This document shows positions 16,432 to 23,778 of a stretch of DNA of 23,778 nucleotides, piece after piece. The stretch lies in assembly GCA_002367335.1 (NCBI GenBank), contig DFBI01000227.1:2436-26213 (forward strand). The letters run 5' to 3'. The translations under genes were made by a program, and so were the position numbers. This DNA comes from Syntrophaceae bacterium UBA3084 (GTDB taxonomy: Bacteria; Desulfobacterota; Syntrophia; Syntrophales; UBA6807). Under the pieces are notes generated by a model that was given only the letters and a program-made list of their open reading frames with translations, searched no databases and had not been told where the DNA came from. Every line of letters begins with the position of its first letter. Position 1 is the first letter of the stretch.

Positions 16432-16589
16432 AGATACCTTCTTCGCGTTTCATATCAGTAATAAGTCTTTTACATTTAAACATCTTGGTAGCTTTGGGAG
16501 ATATTTCGCGAAGCCATTCTATGTTTTTTAAGAATTCATGATCATAAGTCGAAATATGTAAGAGATGACATGTGAACCCAAATTATGCA
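16432..16589 (+). other. gene-free AT-rich stretch
   Basis: The first part of the 482-base gap between a glycosyltransferase and the SDR gene. I see no gene, promoter or terminator in it. The remainder of the gap holds the inverted-repeat elements listed next. Confidence 0.5.
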
Positions 16590-16712
16590 CTTCAAATGTT
16601 GGGAAAATAATTATTAATCATTATATTTAATATGTTGTACCAATAAATGTGATGTGAATTTTAGCACCAAATGAGTGAAAGATTTTTGAAAAAGATTTCC
16701 CAACATTTAAAG
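16590..16712 (+). repeat. 123-bp element with 17-bp terminal inverted repeats
   Basis: CTTCAAATGTTGGGAAA (16590-16606) is inverted at 16696-16712 as TTTCCCAACATTTAAAG, with 16 of 17 bases pairing and a perfect 13-bp core. The 89-base interior is AT-rich and has no gene. The size and shape suit a MITE or a shrunken insertion sequence. No clear target-site duplication is visible. Confidence 0.65.
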
Positions 16713-16721
16713 CTACAAGAG

Positions 16722-16819
16722 ATTGCCGATATCGCTAAATCTTCTGCGTTGTCAAGCAGTTGAAGTACGCAAGTACGTATTCATGCCTTCCGCCTTGAAT
16801 CTTTGGCAATCTCGGCAAT
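16722..16819 (+). repeat. 98-bp imperfect palindromic repeat (element A)
   Basis: The ends ATTGCCGA (16722-16729) and TCGGCAAT (16812-16819) are perfect inverted copies. The inner arms continue the pairing with gaps (ATATCGCTAAATC against GATTCAAAGCCA-like sequence), so each arm is about 27 bases. The centre holds AAGTACGCAAGTACG. It would form a long cruciform or RNA hairpin 94 bases before the SDR gene. Confidence 0.6.
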
Positions 16820-16913
16820 TGCATAATCTGGAGTGAATCCTGTCTGAATTGATGAAATTGTTGTCATTGTCTTTATTGGGAAAAAAGTAAAATCATATTG
16901 GGAGGATAGATAA

Positions 16914-17858
16914 ATGAAAATTTTGGCAACCGGCGGTGCCGGTTTTATTGGTACTAATCTATGCAATGAACTTAGGTCCCGGGGACACAAAGTGATTGCC
17001 TGTGATTTGTACAATACGGACAGGGATGATTATGTCAGGTGTGATATCGGCAAGTACCGGCAGATCGTAGATGTGTTTAGTGAATTTGGACTATTTGATT
17101 ATGTATATCATCTTGCGGCTGAGTATGGCAGGTGGAATGGAGAGGCGTACTATGAAAATCTCTGGCAAAGCAACGTAATCGGTTTAAAACACCTGTTAAG
17201 ACTGCAGGAAGAATATGGTTTTCGGATGATATCTTTTTCCTCTGCGGAAGTCTATGGAGACTATGACGGGAGAATGACCGAAGATGTAATGCAGGAAAAT
17301 AAGATAAAAGATACCTATCAGATGAACGACTACGCTATTTCCAAATGGGCGGGAGAACTGATGTGTCTGAATTCAGCAACTATGTTCGGGACCGAAACAG
17401 TGAGAGTCCGCCCAGTCAACTGCTATGGTCCTCACGAAGAATATACTCCCTACAGGGGTTTTATCCCTAAGTTTATTTATCACTCATTACACAACAAACC
17501 ATACACAGTATATAAAGGACATAAAAGAATAATAGACTACGTTGAAGATACCTGTCGAACATTTGCAAATATTGTTGACAATTTTAAGCCTGGCGAAGTC
17601 TACAATGTAGGCGGAAGAACTGAATGGGAAATGGACATTAAGGAATACTCCGATCTGATCCTTAAAGCTACAGGAGCAAGTGAATCCATAGTTACCTACA
17701 AAGAAGCGGAACCATTTACTACAATAATAAAGACCATTGATTTTTCCAAGGCCATTAAAGATTTGGATCATGATCCAAAGGTTCCTCCTGAGGAAGGCAT
17801 AGCTCGTACAGTTGAATGGATGCAGTGGTATTACAGGTTGAACCACTTGCAAAAATAA
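16914..17858 (+). CDS. NAD-dependent sugar-nucleotide epimerase/dehydratase (extended SDR)
   Basis: A 314-residue extended short-chain dehydrogenase with the Rossmann motif TGGAGFIG at 6-13, an acidic CDLYN at the end of strand beta2, DVFSEFGLFDYVYHLAAEYG, the active-site SFSSAEVYG, and the catalytic YAISK with Y140/K144. RPVNCYGPHEEYTPYRGFIPKFI and RIIDYVEDTCR are in the substrate domain. It acts on an NDP-sugar in the cytoplasm. The family includes UDP-glucose 4-epimerase and dTDP-glucose 4,6-dehydratase; the Ser-Ala-Glu active-site triplet does not settle which reaction. GGGAGGA is a strong ribosome site. Palindromic repeats sit on both sides of this single gene. Confidence 0.88.
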   Translation: MKILATGGAGFIGTNLCNELRSRGHKVIACDLYNTDRDDYVRCDIGKYRQIVDVFSEFGLFDYVYHLAAEYGRWNGEAYYENLWQSNVIGLKHLLRLQEEYGFRMISFSSAEVYGDYDGRMTEDVMQENKIKDTYQMNDYAISKWAGELMCLNSATMFGTETVRVRPVNCYGPHEEYTPYRGFIPKFIYHSLHNKPYTVYKGHKRIIDYVEDTCRTFANIVDNFKPGEVYNVGGRTEWEMDIKEYSDLILKATGASESIVTYKEAEPFTTIIKTIDFSKAIKDLDHDPKVPPEEGIARTVEWMQWYYRLNHLQK

Positions 17859-17882
17859 GTCTTTTATCCAACGGCTGCGTTC

Positions 17883-17939
17883 TCGTCGGCAAAAAATGCT
17901 CACGTACCCAAAAGTACGCTCCGCTTTCTTGCCTCCTCG
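17883..17939 (+). repeat. palindromic intergenic repeat (element B)
   Basis: The centre is CGTAC-ccaaaa-GTACG (17903-17918). Outside it the arms pair imperfectly, for example GGCAAAAAA (17888-17896) with TTCTTGCC (17927-17934). The gap continues with similarly GC-rich sequence up to 17985. It lies between the SDR and the 2-epimerase genes and could act as an attenuating or stabilising hairpin. Confidence 0.55.
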
Positions 17940-17995
17940 GGCCTTGCCCTTGAAGAAAATCCATAACTTTGCAAGCGGTTCAGATTTAAATAAAT

Positions 17996-19144
17996 ATGGA
18001 AAACAAGATTCATAAAATCATGACTGTTTTTGGCACTAGGCCGGAGGCAATCAAGATGGCGCCAGTCATAAAACAAATCGAGGCGAGCCGGCAATGTGAA
18101 AACCTTATCTGCGTTACAGCGCAGCACAGGGAAATGCTTGATCAGGTGCTGAATCTATTTCAAATCACCCCCCACTACGATTTGGACATTATGATGCCTC
18201 ATCAGACCCTGCCTTCCTTAACAGCAAAAATACTTCTTGAGTTGCCGGAAGTGATGCAGGAAGCCAGACCTGACATGGTTATGGTACAGGGAGACACGAC
18301 CACAACATTTAGCGCAGCTCTGACGGCATTTTATCATCAGATACCTGTTGCGCACATTGAAGCAGGGTTGAGGACCAACAACAAGTACAGCCCGTATCCG
18401 GAAGAGATAAACCGCCGGCTTACGACATCTATAGCTGATTACCACTTTGCCCCGACAACAAAGTCAAAAGATAACCTTATAAAGGAGGGGTTACCTGCAT
18501 CCACTGTGTTCGTGACAGGTAATACGGTGATAGATGCCCTTAAATTGGTAGTGGAAAAACACAGAGATCCATCTGTCTCAAAAATATGGCATTCCTACTT
18601 TAAAGATAAATTCAATATTTCCTTTTCCGGTCAAAAAAGGACGATACTGATAACCGGCCACCGGCGGGAAAACTTCGGAGAAAAATTTGAGGGAATCTGC
18701 ATGGCATTGGCCACAATTGCGGAACAAAACTCTGAAATTCAGATAGTCTATCCGGTGCACCTGAATCCCAACGTCCAGAAACCCGTCTATTCAATTCTTG
18801 GCAGCGTTGAAAATGTTTTTTTGATACCACCGCTTGATTATGAGTCCTTTGTATTTCTTATGAATAAAAGCTACCTGATCTTAACTGATTCAGGTGGGGT
18901 CCAGGAGGAAGCTCCGTTTCTGGGAAAGCCCGTGCTGGTTATGCGCGACACAACGGAAAGACCGGAAGGCGTAGAAGCTGGAACAGCCATGTTGGTTGGA
19001 ACAGACCCCTTGCAACTTATTGAAAAAACAAGTGAGCTCTTGACAAACAAATCCCTTTACAGGTCAATTTCAAAAGCTGTAAATCCATACGGAGATGGGA
19101 CTGCAAGCGCCAAGATTTTGAAATTAATCTATAATTTATCCTGA
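17996..19144 (+). CDS. wecB: UDP-N-acetylglucosamine 2-epimerase (non-hydrolysing)
   Basis: A 382-residue enzyme that interconverts UDP-GlcNAc and UDP-ManNAc in the cytoplasm. The family motifs are complete: FGTRPEAIKMAPVI near residue 12, VQGDTTTT with D100, AHIEAGLRT with E122, YPEEINRR with E136/E137, TGHRREN with H222, and TDSGGVQEEAPFLGKPVLVMRDTTERPEG. These match the acidic and His residues known in WecB. The length is normal. The start has no visible ribosome site and follows element B, so expression may be coupled or weak. No UDP-ManNAc dehydrogenase (wecC) is in the window, so the product may be used directly or processed by enzymes elsewhere. Confidence 0.95.
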   Translation: MENKIHKIMTVFGTRPEAIKMAPVIKQIEASRQCENLICVTAQHREMLDQVLNLFQITPHYDLDIMMPHQTLPSLTAKILLELPEVMQEARPDMVMVQGDTTTTFSAALTAFYHQIPVAHIEAGLRTNNKYSPYPEEINRRLTTSIADYHFAPTTKSKDNLIKEGLPASTVFVTGNTVIDALKLVVEKHRDPSVSKIWHSYFKDKFNISFSGQKRTILITGHRRENFGEKFEGICMALATIAEQNSEIQIVYPVHLNPNVQKPVYSILGSVENVFLIPPLDYESFVFLMNKSYLILTDSGGVQEEAPFLGKPVLVMRDTTERPEGVEAGTAMLVGTDPLQLIEKTSELLTNKSLYRSISKAVNPYGDGTASAKILKLIYNLS

Positions 19145-19190
19145 ATCATCCCTGAAATTTTCCACATATTAATTACACGGAGGATAAGTC

Positions 19191-20309
19191 ATGAACATAT
19201 ACGAAAAACGGATAAAATGGGTTTCCGACTATATGGCCGAAATCAATCTTCCCGGTGAACTGTCTGAATATTTTAAGGCCAGAAACATTCTGGTGACCGG
19301 GGGGGCGGGCGCCATAGGCAGCAATCTTATCATTGCCCTTTCCAAACTGGTGGGACCGCGCGGAAAGGTCGTCATCCTGGATAATTTGTCATCCATCAAG
19401 AAAAGGGACCCTTGGAATGTTACGCCTCTGGATAATATCCTTTTTGTTGAAGGAGATGTGAGAAGCGACATAGACCTAAAAAGAGTTTTTAAGGAAAACA
19501 TAAGCCTAATCTATCACCTGGCCGCCTTCTTTGCCAATCAGAACTCTGTTGATTATCCTGAAAATTCGGCGGAAGTTGATATAACCGGGCTTATCAAATT
19601 GTTGGAATATTCACGGCTATCCAGAGTTGAAAGATTTGTATATGCTTCAAGTGGATGCGCAATTTATGGATCTTACCCTAAGCTTCCGTTAAGCGAGGAT
19701 TTTATCTCCATGCATCTTACGACACCTTACCAGATCAACAAAATGACCGGCGAAATGTACTGTAACTTTTATGCCCATCATTACGACATGAATATTGTAA
19801 ATTGCCGCTTTTTCAATTCTTACGGCCCAGGTGAGGTTCCAGGGCAATATCGCAATGTGATTCCTAACTTTCTTTACTGGGCAATGAAAGGGCAGTCCTT
19901 ACCTATTACAGGTACAGGTGAGGAAACCAGAGATTTTACCTATGTCTTAGACCTTGTCCAGGGCCTTATAAAATCTGGATATTTTCCTGACGCAGTTGGA
20001 GAAAACTTTAATCTGGCATCCGGCAAGGAAGTCAGCATCTTGAATCTTGCAAACATGGTAAATGATGCTGCCGGGAGTAGCAGACCCATCAATTTCAGGC
20101 CACGAAGAAAATGGGACACGAAACCCAGGTTGCTTGCTTCAATAGAAAAGGCCAAAAAGCTAATAGACTACCAACCTTTAGTGGATTTTGAAGAAGGATT
20201 CATGAAGAACATTGAATGGTTTCGAGATAATTGGGAACGTATCGAAGAACTCGCAGATTTTCCACCTGGAATGAGCAGCGCGCTTAATATTGAGGAAGAA
20301 CAGCGGTAG
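19191..20309 (+). CDS. NAD-dependent sugar-nucleotide epimerase/dehydratase (extended SDR)
   Basis: A 372-residue extended SDR, distinct from the one at 16914. It has an N-terminal extension of about 32 residues before the Rossmann motif TGGAGAIGS (36-44). ILDNLSS ends strand beta2, LIYHLAAFFANQNSVDYPENSAEVDITG is the usual NAD-domain stretch, YASSGCAIYGS precedes the catalytic YQINK with Y180/K184, and RFFNSYGPGEVPGQYRNVIPNF and GTGEETRDFTYVLDLVQGL follow in the substrate domain. This pattern fits UDP-glucose/UDP-GlcNAc epimerases or decarboxylases; the exact reaction is not readable. GGAGGATAAGTC before the ATG is a strong ribosome site. It lies 46 bases after wecB. Confidence 0.88.
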   Translation: MNIYEKRIKWVSDYMAEINLPGELSEYFKARNILVTGGAGAIGSNLIIALSKLVGPRGKVVILDNLSSIKKRDPWNVTPLDNILFVEGDVRSDIDLKRVFKENISLIYHLAAFFANQNSVDYPENSAEVDITGLIKLLEYSRLSRVERFVYASSGCAIYGSYPKLPLSEDFISMHLTTPYQINKMTGEMYCNFYAHHYDMNIVNCRFFNSYGPGEVPGQYRNVIPNFLYWAMKGQSLPITGTGEETRDFTYVLDLVQGLIKSGYFPDAVGENFNLASGKEVSILNLANMVNDAAGSSRPINFRPRRKWDTKPRLLASIEKAKKLIDYQPLVDFEEGFMKNIEWFRDNWERIEELADFPPGMSSALNIEEEQR

Positions 20310-20342
20310 AGCAATGCTCTAATACATACCTGGAGAATATTT

Positions 20343-21599
20343 GTGGGACGGGACAATAAAAAAAAATTAAACATTCTTATTGCAACAATCGAGCCTTTTC
20401 CCAAGGGAATGGCCAATACGAACCGCATCACTTCCTACGCGAAAGGAATGGTTGAATTGGGCCACTCGGTAACCGTTCACTGCGTAAAGCCTACCGAGCA
20501 AGTGGGGCGACAGATTTTAAACAAAAAGACCAAAGGAACATACAATTGCATTCAATATGAATATACGGCAGGTACTACCGTCTGGCCTCCTCATGGGAAA
20601 GAAAAACTTAAAAAGATGTTTTTACTTTTCACCGGGCTTAAAAACTCTATCAGATTGATTTTGAAATATAGAAAGCTAAGAGGCATTGACGGCGTCATTA
20701 TGAACTACCATGATGTCAAAGACATTTTAGCCTACAAACTTTTAACTGTTTTTCTGGGCATTCCCCTTGTTTACGAAATAAGTGAATTCCCATTTGCAAT
20801 TAACCCCTTGGCAAAATACAGGAAAAACATGCTTGGAAGATTGTATTCCAATTTATATGTCAATACAGTCTATAAGCTGTTTGATGGCATGATCATCATG
20901 ACACATCCCCTGATGGAATACTTCAAAAAACTGACTCACAAGAAAAGCATATTAGTCCATGTCCCGATGACGGTTGATTACAGCCGGTTTGAAAAAAACT
21001 ATCCGGACGCGGAAAAAAAATATATTGCATATGCGGGTGCCATGGGAGGAAATAAAGACGGAGTTGACATCCTGATCCGCGCCTTTGACCTCATAAGCAA
21101 AGATTACAGTGATTATTATTTGTATCTGATAGGGGATGCGCCTGAAGCCGATATGACAAAATTAAAAAACCTGGCCGCGCGCTCAGAATCGTCGGACAAA
21201 ATTGTTTTCACTGGTCGAGTTGACAACTTTGAAGTCCCCAAAATCATAATGCAGGCACAAATTCTGGCTTTGGCAAGACCTTCGTCCTTACAGGCAACCG
21301 GCGGTTTCCCCACAAAGCTCGGAGAATATCTTGCTACAGGAAATCCAGCTATAGTCACAAAGGTGGGAGATATACCAAAATATCTTAAGGATGGAGAAAA
21401 CGCCTTTATCTCAGAACCGGACAGCGCCGAGGCATTTGCTGAAAAAATGAGGTTTGTCATAGACAATCCGGATATTGCTCAACAAGTAGGAATAAATGGC
21501 AAAAAGGTGGTATATGAATTTTTTAATTATAAAAAACAGGCCCAGACAATAAGTAATTTATTTTACCAGCTAAAATTCTTATCAGCCAATACAAACTAA
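20343..21599 (+). CDS. GT4-family glycosyltransferase
   Basis: A 418-residue GT-B enzyme with a GTG start preceded by GGAGAATATTT (a good ribosome site). The acceptor domain holds IEPFPKGMANTNRITSYAKGM and VYEISEFPF. The donor domain holds YIAYAGAMGGNKDGVDILIRAF, YLIGDAPEADM, IVFTGRVDNFEVPKIIMQA, and ARPSSLQATGGFPTKLGEYLATGNPAIVTKVGDIPKYLKDGENAF. In this last stretch the second Glu of EX7E (GEYLA) is present but the first is not obvious. It lies 33 bases after the SDR, so the two are probably cotranscribed. The sugar is unknown. Confidence 0.88.
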   Translation: MGRDNKKKLNILIATIEPFPKGMANTNRITSYAKGMVELGHSVTVHCVKPTEQVGRQILNKKTKGTYNCIQYEYTAGTTVWPPHGKEKLKKMFLLFTGLKNSIRLILKYRKLRGIDGVIMNYHDVKDILAYKLLTVFLGIPLVYEISEFPFAINPLAKYRKNMLGRLYSNLYVNTVYKLFDGMIIMTHPLMEYFKKLTHKKSILVHVPMTVDYSRFEKNYPDAEKKYIAYAGAMGGNKDGVDILIRAFDLISKDYSDYYLYLIGDAPEADMTKLKNLAARSESSDKIVFTGRVDNFEVPKIIMQAQILALARPSSLQATGGFPTKLGEYLATGNPAIVTKVGDIPKYLKDGENAFISEPDSAEAFAEKMRFVIDNPDIAQQVGINGKKVVYEFFNYKKQAQTISNLFYQLKFLSANTN

Positions 21600-21623
21600 T
21601 TTCATGAGGTGCTGCATGGGGCA

Positions 21624-22754
21624 ATGAGTAACTGCACGAAAAACATACTGTTTCTTTTGAACTCTATCGCCTGCGGAGGCGCTGAGAGGCAGAGTATTGA
21701 TCTTATAAACAACTTTGATAGAAATCTTTTTGGGGTTGGCCTGGCCTATCTAAATCCCAAAGAGGACCTCTTGTTTCAAGTGGATAGAAGCAAACTTCTG
21801 TGCCTTGAGTGCCTGGAGAGATCTGGGAAATTTGATTTCTCTGTCCTAAACCGCCTACGTAATCTTATCGTTCACCATGAAATTGATACGGTATTTTGTG
21901 CTACCGAATATGCCTTATTGTATGCGTTTTTGTGCAGGAAGCGTTTTGCGCATAACTTCAAGCTGGCCGTCGCCATCCACCGCCCAATTTTCAAATCGGG
22001 GATTTGGGAGTTTATCAGAAACGAATTGTATCGCCGTCTGTTGAATTATTCTGACGTCGTTGTTTTTGTGTGCAAAAAGCAGTTGAATTATTGGGTGGAG
22101 AAATTCTCCATCCAACGATCCCGCTCTACTTATATTTATAATGGCATTGACGTGTCACGGTTTACCGACAAGCTTTCTCCGAAAGAAAAGGGGGAACTGA
22201 GGGAGAAACTGGGCTTTTCGACAACGGATTTCGTTGCCGGCATATGTGCGGTCCTGCGGCCTGAAAAAAAACACAAGGACTTCATCGACGCCATCATAGC
22301 AGCACGAAAAAAAGGAGCGCCCGTCAAGGGCCTTATTATAGGAGATGGTCCGGAGCGTCAATTCATAGAAGGCTACCTTAGTGAACATGCCTTGAAAGAT
22401 GACATTGTGTTGGCTGGTTTTCAGTCTGATGTGCGCCCCTTTATCGGCATCTGTGACTGTATGGTCTTGGCCTCACTTGTTGAAATCTTCTCCATTGCGG
22501 TGCTTGAGTGCATGGCCATGTGTAAGCCGGTAATCATGACTAATGTAGGCGGTGCATCAGAGCAAATCACCCATGGGAAAAACGGCTTCCTTTTTGAGAA
22601 AGGGGATACGGCTTCATTGGCAAGCAGTTTTATAAAATTAATGGAGGACGGTCTCTGTAAGAGGATGGGTGAAGAAGCACTTAAAACCGTAAGGGCAAAT
22701 TTTTCTCTTCAGACTATGGTGGCATCATATGAGAAATTGCTGGGATGTGGTTAA
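21624..22754 (+). CDS. GT4-family glycosyltransferase
   Basis: About 376 residues. The start is taken as ATG 21624 (MSNCTKNILFLLNSIACGGAE); an in-frame GTG at 21609 would add five residues. Neither has a clear ribosome site. NSIACGGAERQSIDLIN is the glycine-rich nucleotide-binding loop typical of GT4. The donor domain has CAVLRPEKKHKDFIDAI, LIIGDGPERQFIEGYL, IVLAGFQSDVRPFI, and the EX7E pair in VEIFSIAVLECMAM, then MTNVGGASEQITHGKNGFLF. It follows the previous glycosyltransferase by 24 bases, so both are likely in one operon. Confidence 0.9.
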   Translation: MSNCTKNILFLLNSIACGGAERQSIDLINNFDRNLFGVGLAYLNPKEDLLFQVDRSKLLCLECLERSGKFDFSVLNRLRNLIVHHEIDTVFCATEYALLYAFLCRKRFAHNFKLAVAIHRPIFKSGIWEFIRNELYRRLLNYSDVVVFVCKKQLNYWVEKFSIQRSRSTYIYNGIDVSRFTDKLSPKEKGELREKLGFSTTDFVAGICAVLRPEKKHKDFIDAIIAARKKGAPVKGLIIGDGPERQFIEGYLSEHALKDDIVLAGFQSDVRPFIGICDCMVLASLVEIFSIAVLECMAMCKPVIMTNVGGASEQITHGKNGFLFEKGDTASLASSFIKLMEDGLCKRMGEEALKTVRANFSLQTMVASYEKLLGCG

Positions 22755-22803
22755 GGTGCTTTATTTAGATGAATCGAAACAGAGGGATAGCCAGACCGAA
22801 AAC

Positions 22804-23451
22804 ATGAAAAGAAAAAAACAAATTATAGCAAAGCTGATAAGTATTATTCCTACTAGTACATTAAGAACTTTCGCGTACAGAGCTGCTTTTGGATACAAAA
22901 TAGTAAAGACTAAAATTGGTTTCGGAACCATTATCCAGGTAAGACAAGCCGATTTATTTCACTGCAGCATTGGAAGGTTCAATAAGTTTATCGGGCCAAT
23001 GTCAGTAATAATAAAGAAAAATTCAAACATCGGTTCAAATAATAAGTTTCGTTGTGGCGATTGGACAATGGAGGATATGTTCCGATATGCGGATTATAAA
23101 CGATCGATAGAACTTAGAGAAAATACAAGAATTACCGACAATCATTATTTTGATATTGCTGGTTCATTTACACTTGGTCAAGGTTCTTGGATCGCAGGAT
23201 ATGGATCACAATTTTGGACGCACGATCCTTCTACCCATACTCCACTTTCAACTGATAGGGATATCTATATTGGTGATCAATGCTATATTGGAAGCGCAGT
23301 TAGATTTTCCCCAGGGAGTGGAATTACTAACAATATTTTAGTAGGCCTCGGCAGCGTAGTAACAAAGAAAATAAGTTGCGATTATTCCATGATAGGCGGA
23401 GTACCTGCAAAAATAATAAAGAAAAACTACGATTGGAAACGCAGAGAATAA
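22804..23451 (+). CDS. left-handed beta-helix (hexapeptide) acyltransferase
   Basis: About 215 residues from ATG 22804 (MKRKKQIIAKLISIIPTSTLR). A longer frame from ATG 22729 would overlap the previous gene by 26 bases and adds a poor-looking N-terminus, so I prefer the internal start; no strong ribosome site supports either. Hexapeptide turns are HCSIGRFNKFIG, SNIGSNNKFRCGD, GSFTLGQGSWIAGYGSQFWTHD, IYIGDQCYIGSAVRFSPGSGI, LVGLGSVVTKK and SMIGGVPAKIIKK. The His in WTHD is the likely catalytic base. It probably O-acetylates a sugar of the glycan. It is the last gene in the window. Confidence 0.85.
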   Translation: MKRKKQIIAKLISIIPTSTLRTFAYRAAFGYKIVKTKIGFGTIIQVRQADLFHCSIGRFNKFIGPMSVIIKKNSNIGSNNKFRCGDWTMEDMFRYADYKRSIELRENTRITDNHYFDIAGSFTLGQGSWIAGYGSQFWTHDPSTHTPLSTDRDIYIGDQCYIGSAVRFSPGSGITNNILVGLGSVVTKKISCDYSMIGGVPAKIIKKNYDWKRRE

Positions 23452-23460
23452 TTACACTGC

Positions 23461-23572
23461 AAAAAGTCTCCGCCAAACTAAAGACATAACGAAAACTTAT
23501 TCGTAATATATGCGATACGCATTCGTAACCTATATAGGTATTTCGGGACGGCGGCTCAAAAAGGACTTTTTT
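23461..23572 (+). repeat. 112-bp imperfect inverted repeat downstream of the last gene
   Basis: Outer arms AAAAAGTC (23461-23468) and GACTTTTTT (23564-23572) are inverted copies. Inside them CCGCC (23470-23474) pairs with GGCGG (23550-23554), and CGAAA pairs with TTTCG. The centre contains ATGCG-ata-CGCAT flanked by two ATTCGTAA direct repeats. The T-run at the right end makes a terminator role possible, but the large spacing fits a repeat element better. Confidence 0.55.
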
Positions 23573-23596
23573 CAGCGTAATCAGAGAATAATTTTT

Positions 23597-23748
23597 AGTG
23601 GGTATGCACTTAGCTCAACCATCAAAGAGAGCAACCTGCTGAATTTAAAACGTTTTTAGTGGTATTTACGTGCGGTTCTGGTGTTCTAAAAAAGCGCTTA
23701 TATTTCAAAGTGTTAGCCATTTTTAGTTGAGCTAAGTGCATACCCGCT
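23597..23748 (+). mobile_element. 152-bp MITE-like element with 8-bp target duplication
   Basis: The terminal inverted repeats are 23 bp: the left end begins AGTGGGTATGCACTTAG (23597-23619) and the right end (23726-23748) is its inverse, with one mismatch in the third base. Of these, 20 bases are a perfect match. TAATTTTT flanks both sides directly (23589-23596 and 23749-23756), as expected for an 8-bp target-site duplication. The interior is 106 bases and has no gene, so it must move with a transposase from elsewhere. The parent insertion-sequence family is not identifiable here. Confidence 0.85.
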
Positions 23749-23778
23749 TAATTTTTTCGACCTGTGCAGGTAGAATTA

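Noticed and set aside
16781..17014. Minus-strand 77-residue open frame over the SDR start
   Set aside because: It overlaps the Rossmann motif of the SDR gene and runs into palindromic repeat sequence. Its translation has no recognisable features.
17755..18127. Minus-strand frames between the SDR and wecB genes
   Set aside because: They read through the palindromic element B and into the conserved start of wecB, and they have no plausible starts or motifs.
16583..23610. TATGCACTT shared by the 16590 element border and the 23597 MITE ends
   Set aside because: Only nine bases are shared. In the first case they straddle the element border rather than lie at the same place in the repeat, so chance is the simpler explanation.

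Overview
The window is a stretch of a Gram-negative surface-polysaccharide locus (O-antigen, capsule or exopolysaccharide type). Every confident gene lies on the + strand, usually with short gaps or overlaps. The low GC of the sequence by eye, the Wzt-type ABC exporter ATPase, the carbamoyltransferase module and the many short palindromic intergenic repeats fit a proteobacterium or Desulfobacterota-like bacterium. That placement is inference: no rRNA, tRNA or housekeeping marker is present.

Layout. (1) Positions 1-5119 hold a decoration and export block: an SxtJ-like membrane protein, a 49-residue DUF5989-type membrane peptide, a NodU/CmcH-type carbamoyltransferase, a membrane-anchored SGNH-hydrolase-like protein and a Wzt-type ATPase with a C-terminal extension. 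The partner permease is not in the window. (2) Positions 5120-7413 hold a left-handed beta-helix acyltransferase and a GT2 glycosyltransferase. REP-like palindromes border them, and the second REP pair encodes the last residues of the GT2. Behind it lies the tail of a polysaccharide deacetylase that has lost its N-terminal part. (3) Positions 7464-14632 hold a WcaL-like GT4, a large secreted multi-BNR beta-propeller protein with a C-terminal beta-rich domain, a PAPS-dependent sulfotransferase, a GT2 and a divergent GT4. (4) Positions 14633-15198 hold a frameshifted radical SAM relic. (5) Positions 15199-23451 hold a GT4, an SDR sugar-nucleotide enzyme framed by palindromic repeats, a UDP-GlcNAc 2-epimerase (wecB-like), a second SDR, two GT4s and a second beta-helix acyltransferase. 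(6) Positions 23452-23778 are gene-free and hold a long imperfect inverted repeat, then a clean 152-bp MITE-like element with 23-bp terminal inverted repeats and an 8-bp target duplication.

Together the genes suggest a glycan built by at least seven glycosyltransferases. UDP-ManNAc-type and other epimerised or dehydrated sugar nucleotides would feed it, and it would be carbamoylated, O-acylated and sulfated, then exported by an ABC system. Glycosyltransferase cassettes alternate with decayed genes and repeat elements, which is the mosaic look of a fast-evolving polysaccharide locus.

The most unusual items are the secreted double beta-propeller protein beside the sulfotransferase, the SxtJ/DUF5989/carbamoyltransferase triad, the two gene relics and the mobile repeats. 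I see no CRISPR array, tRNA, rRNA or intact transposase.
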